In this document: piece after piece, positions 11,666-11,793 of the stretch
How the letters are laid out: the number at the start of each line of letters is the position of its first letter
Numbering within the stretch: the stretch's first letter is position 1
Assembly: GCA_004555425.1 (NCBI GenBank)
Contig: SFID01000123.1
Coordinates: forward strand, 1 to 11,793
Length of the DNA stretch: 11,793 nucleotides
Direction of reading: 5' to 3'
From: Bacteroidales bacterium
Lineage (GTDB): Bacteria > Bacteroidota > Bacteroidia > Bacteroidales > Bacteroidaceae
Position numbers and translations under genes: made by a program
The notes under the pieces: generated by a model
The model's database searches: none
Seen by the model: the letters and a program-made list of their open reading frames with translations, nothing else
Told to the model about the DNA's origin: nothing

Positions 11666-11720
11666 ATGCTTTAGCGGATTTTCTAAATGCTTTAGCGGAA
11701 ATTTTCTTGGCTTTATCGGT
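11666..11720. repeat. Three 21-bp degenerate repeats
   Basis: ATGCTTTAGCGGA begins at 11666 and again at 11687, and a weaker version (TGGCTTTATCGGT) begins at 11708. The period is exactly 21 bp, or 7 codons. One frame reads LYALADFLNALAEIFLALS, a hydrophobic heptad-like peptide, but it has no ATG. Beyond this, 11721-11793 is AT-rich and ends in the palindrome TTTTCGCGCGAAAA. Confidence 0.55.
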
Positions 11721-11793
11721 GCGCGGATTGACGATGTAGAGATTTTTTCGCGGCCGAAAATATAAAAGATATTAAAAGTTTTCGCGCGAAAAA

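Overview
The window looks like a chromosomal segment from a member of the Bacteroidales (Bacteroides/Prevotella-like, moderately high GC in the core genes). The evidence is a Bacteroidetes HU-like protein, a 'smalltalk'-type small protein next to an N-acetylmuramoyl-L-alanine amidase, TAnnTTTG-type promoters with a TTTG element 19-20 bp upstream (three clear full cases), a BtuB/BtuG-type corrinoid uptake pair, and intergenic DNA rich in palindromic repeats. I cannot fix genus or species by eye.

Layout. 1-530 is non-coding leader with a nested hairpin and a promoter-like box. 531-956 encodes the HU-like protein. 957-1434 holds a REP-like palindrome, a 146-bp MITE-like element (copy 1) and a minus-strand tRNA-Arg(CCT) with its own -7 box and terminator. 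1435-2342 carries the smalltalk-like peptide and the amidase, separated by a strong hairpin. 2349-4007 is a visibly AT-richer minus-strand pair: a DUF1016/PDDEXK (YhcG-like) nuclease followed by a lipoprotein made of twelve DnaJ-type CxxCxGxG motifs. A second MITE-like element (4109-4238) lies between this pair and the next operon.

4317-10396 is the functional centre: promoter, cobalamin riboswitch, btuB-like TonB receptor, btuG-like beta-propeller lipoprotein, then nrdD and nrdG. Gaps between genes are 56 bp, 9 bp and a 4-bp overlap, with no intrinsic terminator visible. The riboswitch may therefore control both corrinoid capture and the oxygen-sensitive, B12-independent ribonucleotide reductase. 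That would make sense if the genome also has a B12-dependent class II reductase, which cannot be seen here.

10397-11793 starts with phased TCCTCT repeats, then rpsO with a textbook promoter and terminator. After that comes about 900 bp with no convincing gene: a REP-like palindrome, remnants of the MITE ends, an array of 15-nt mini-hairpins joined by GTTGAAACTA, and a perfect palindrome upstream of a strong promoter that runs straight into an intrinsic terminator.

The most interesting items are the riboswitch-btuBG-nrdDG linkage, the mini-hairpin array, the MITE-like pair with 4-bp target duplications, the twelve-motif cysteine-rich lipoprotein, and the two in-frame palindromes inside the nuclease gene.
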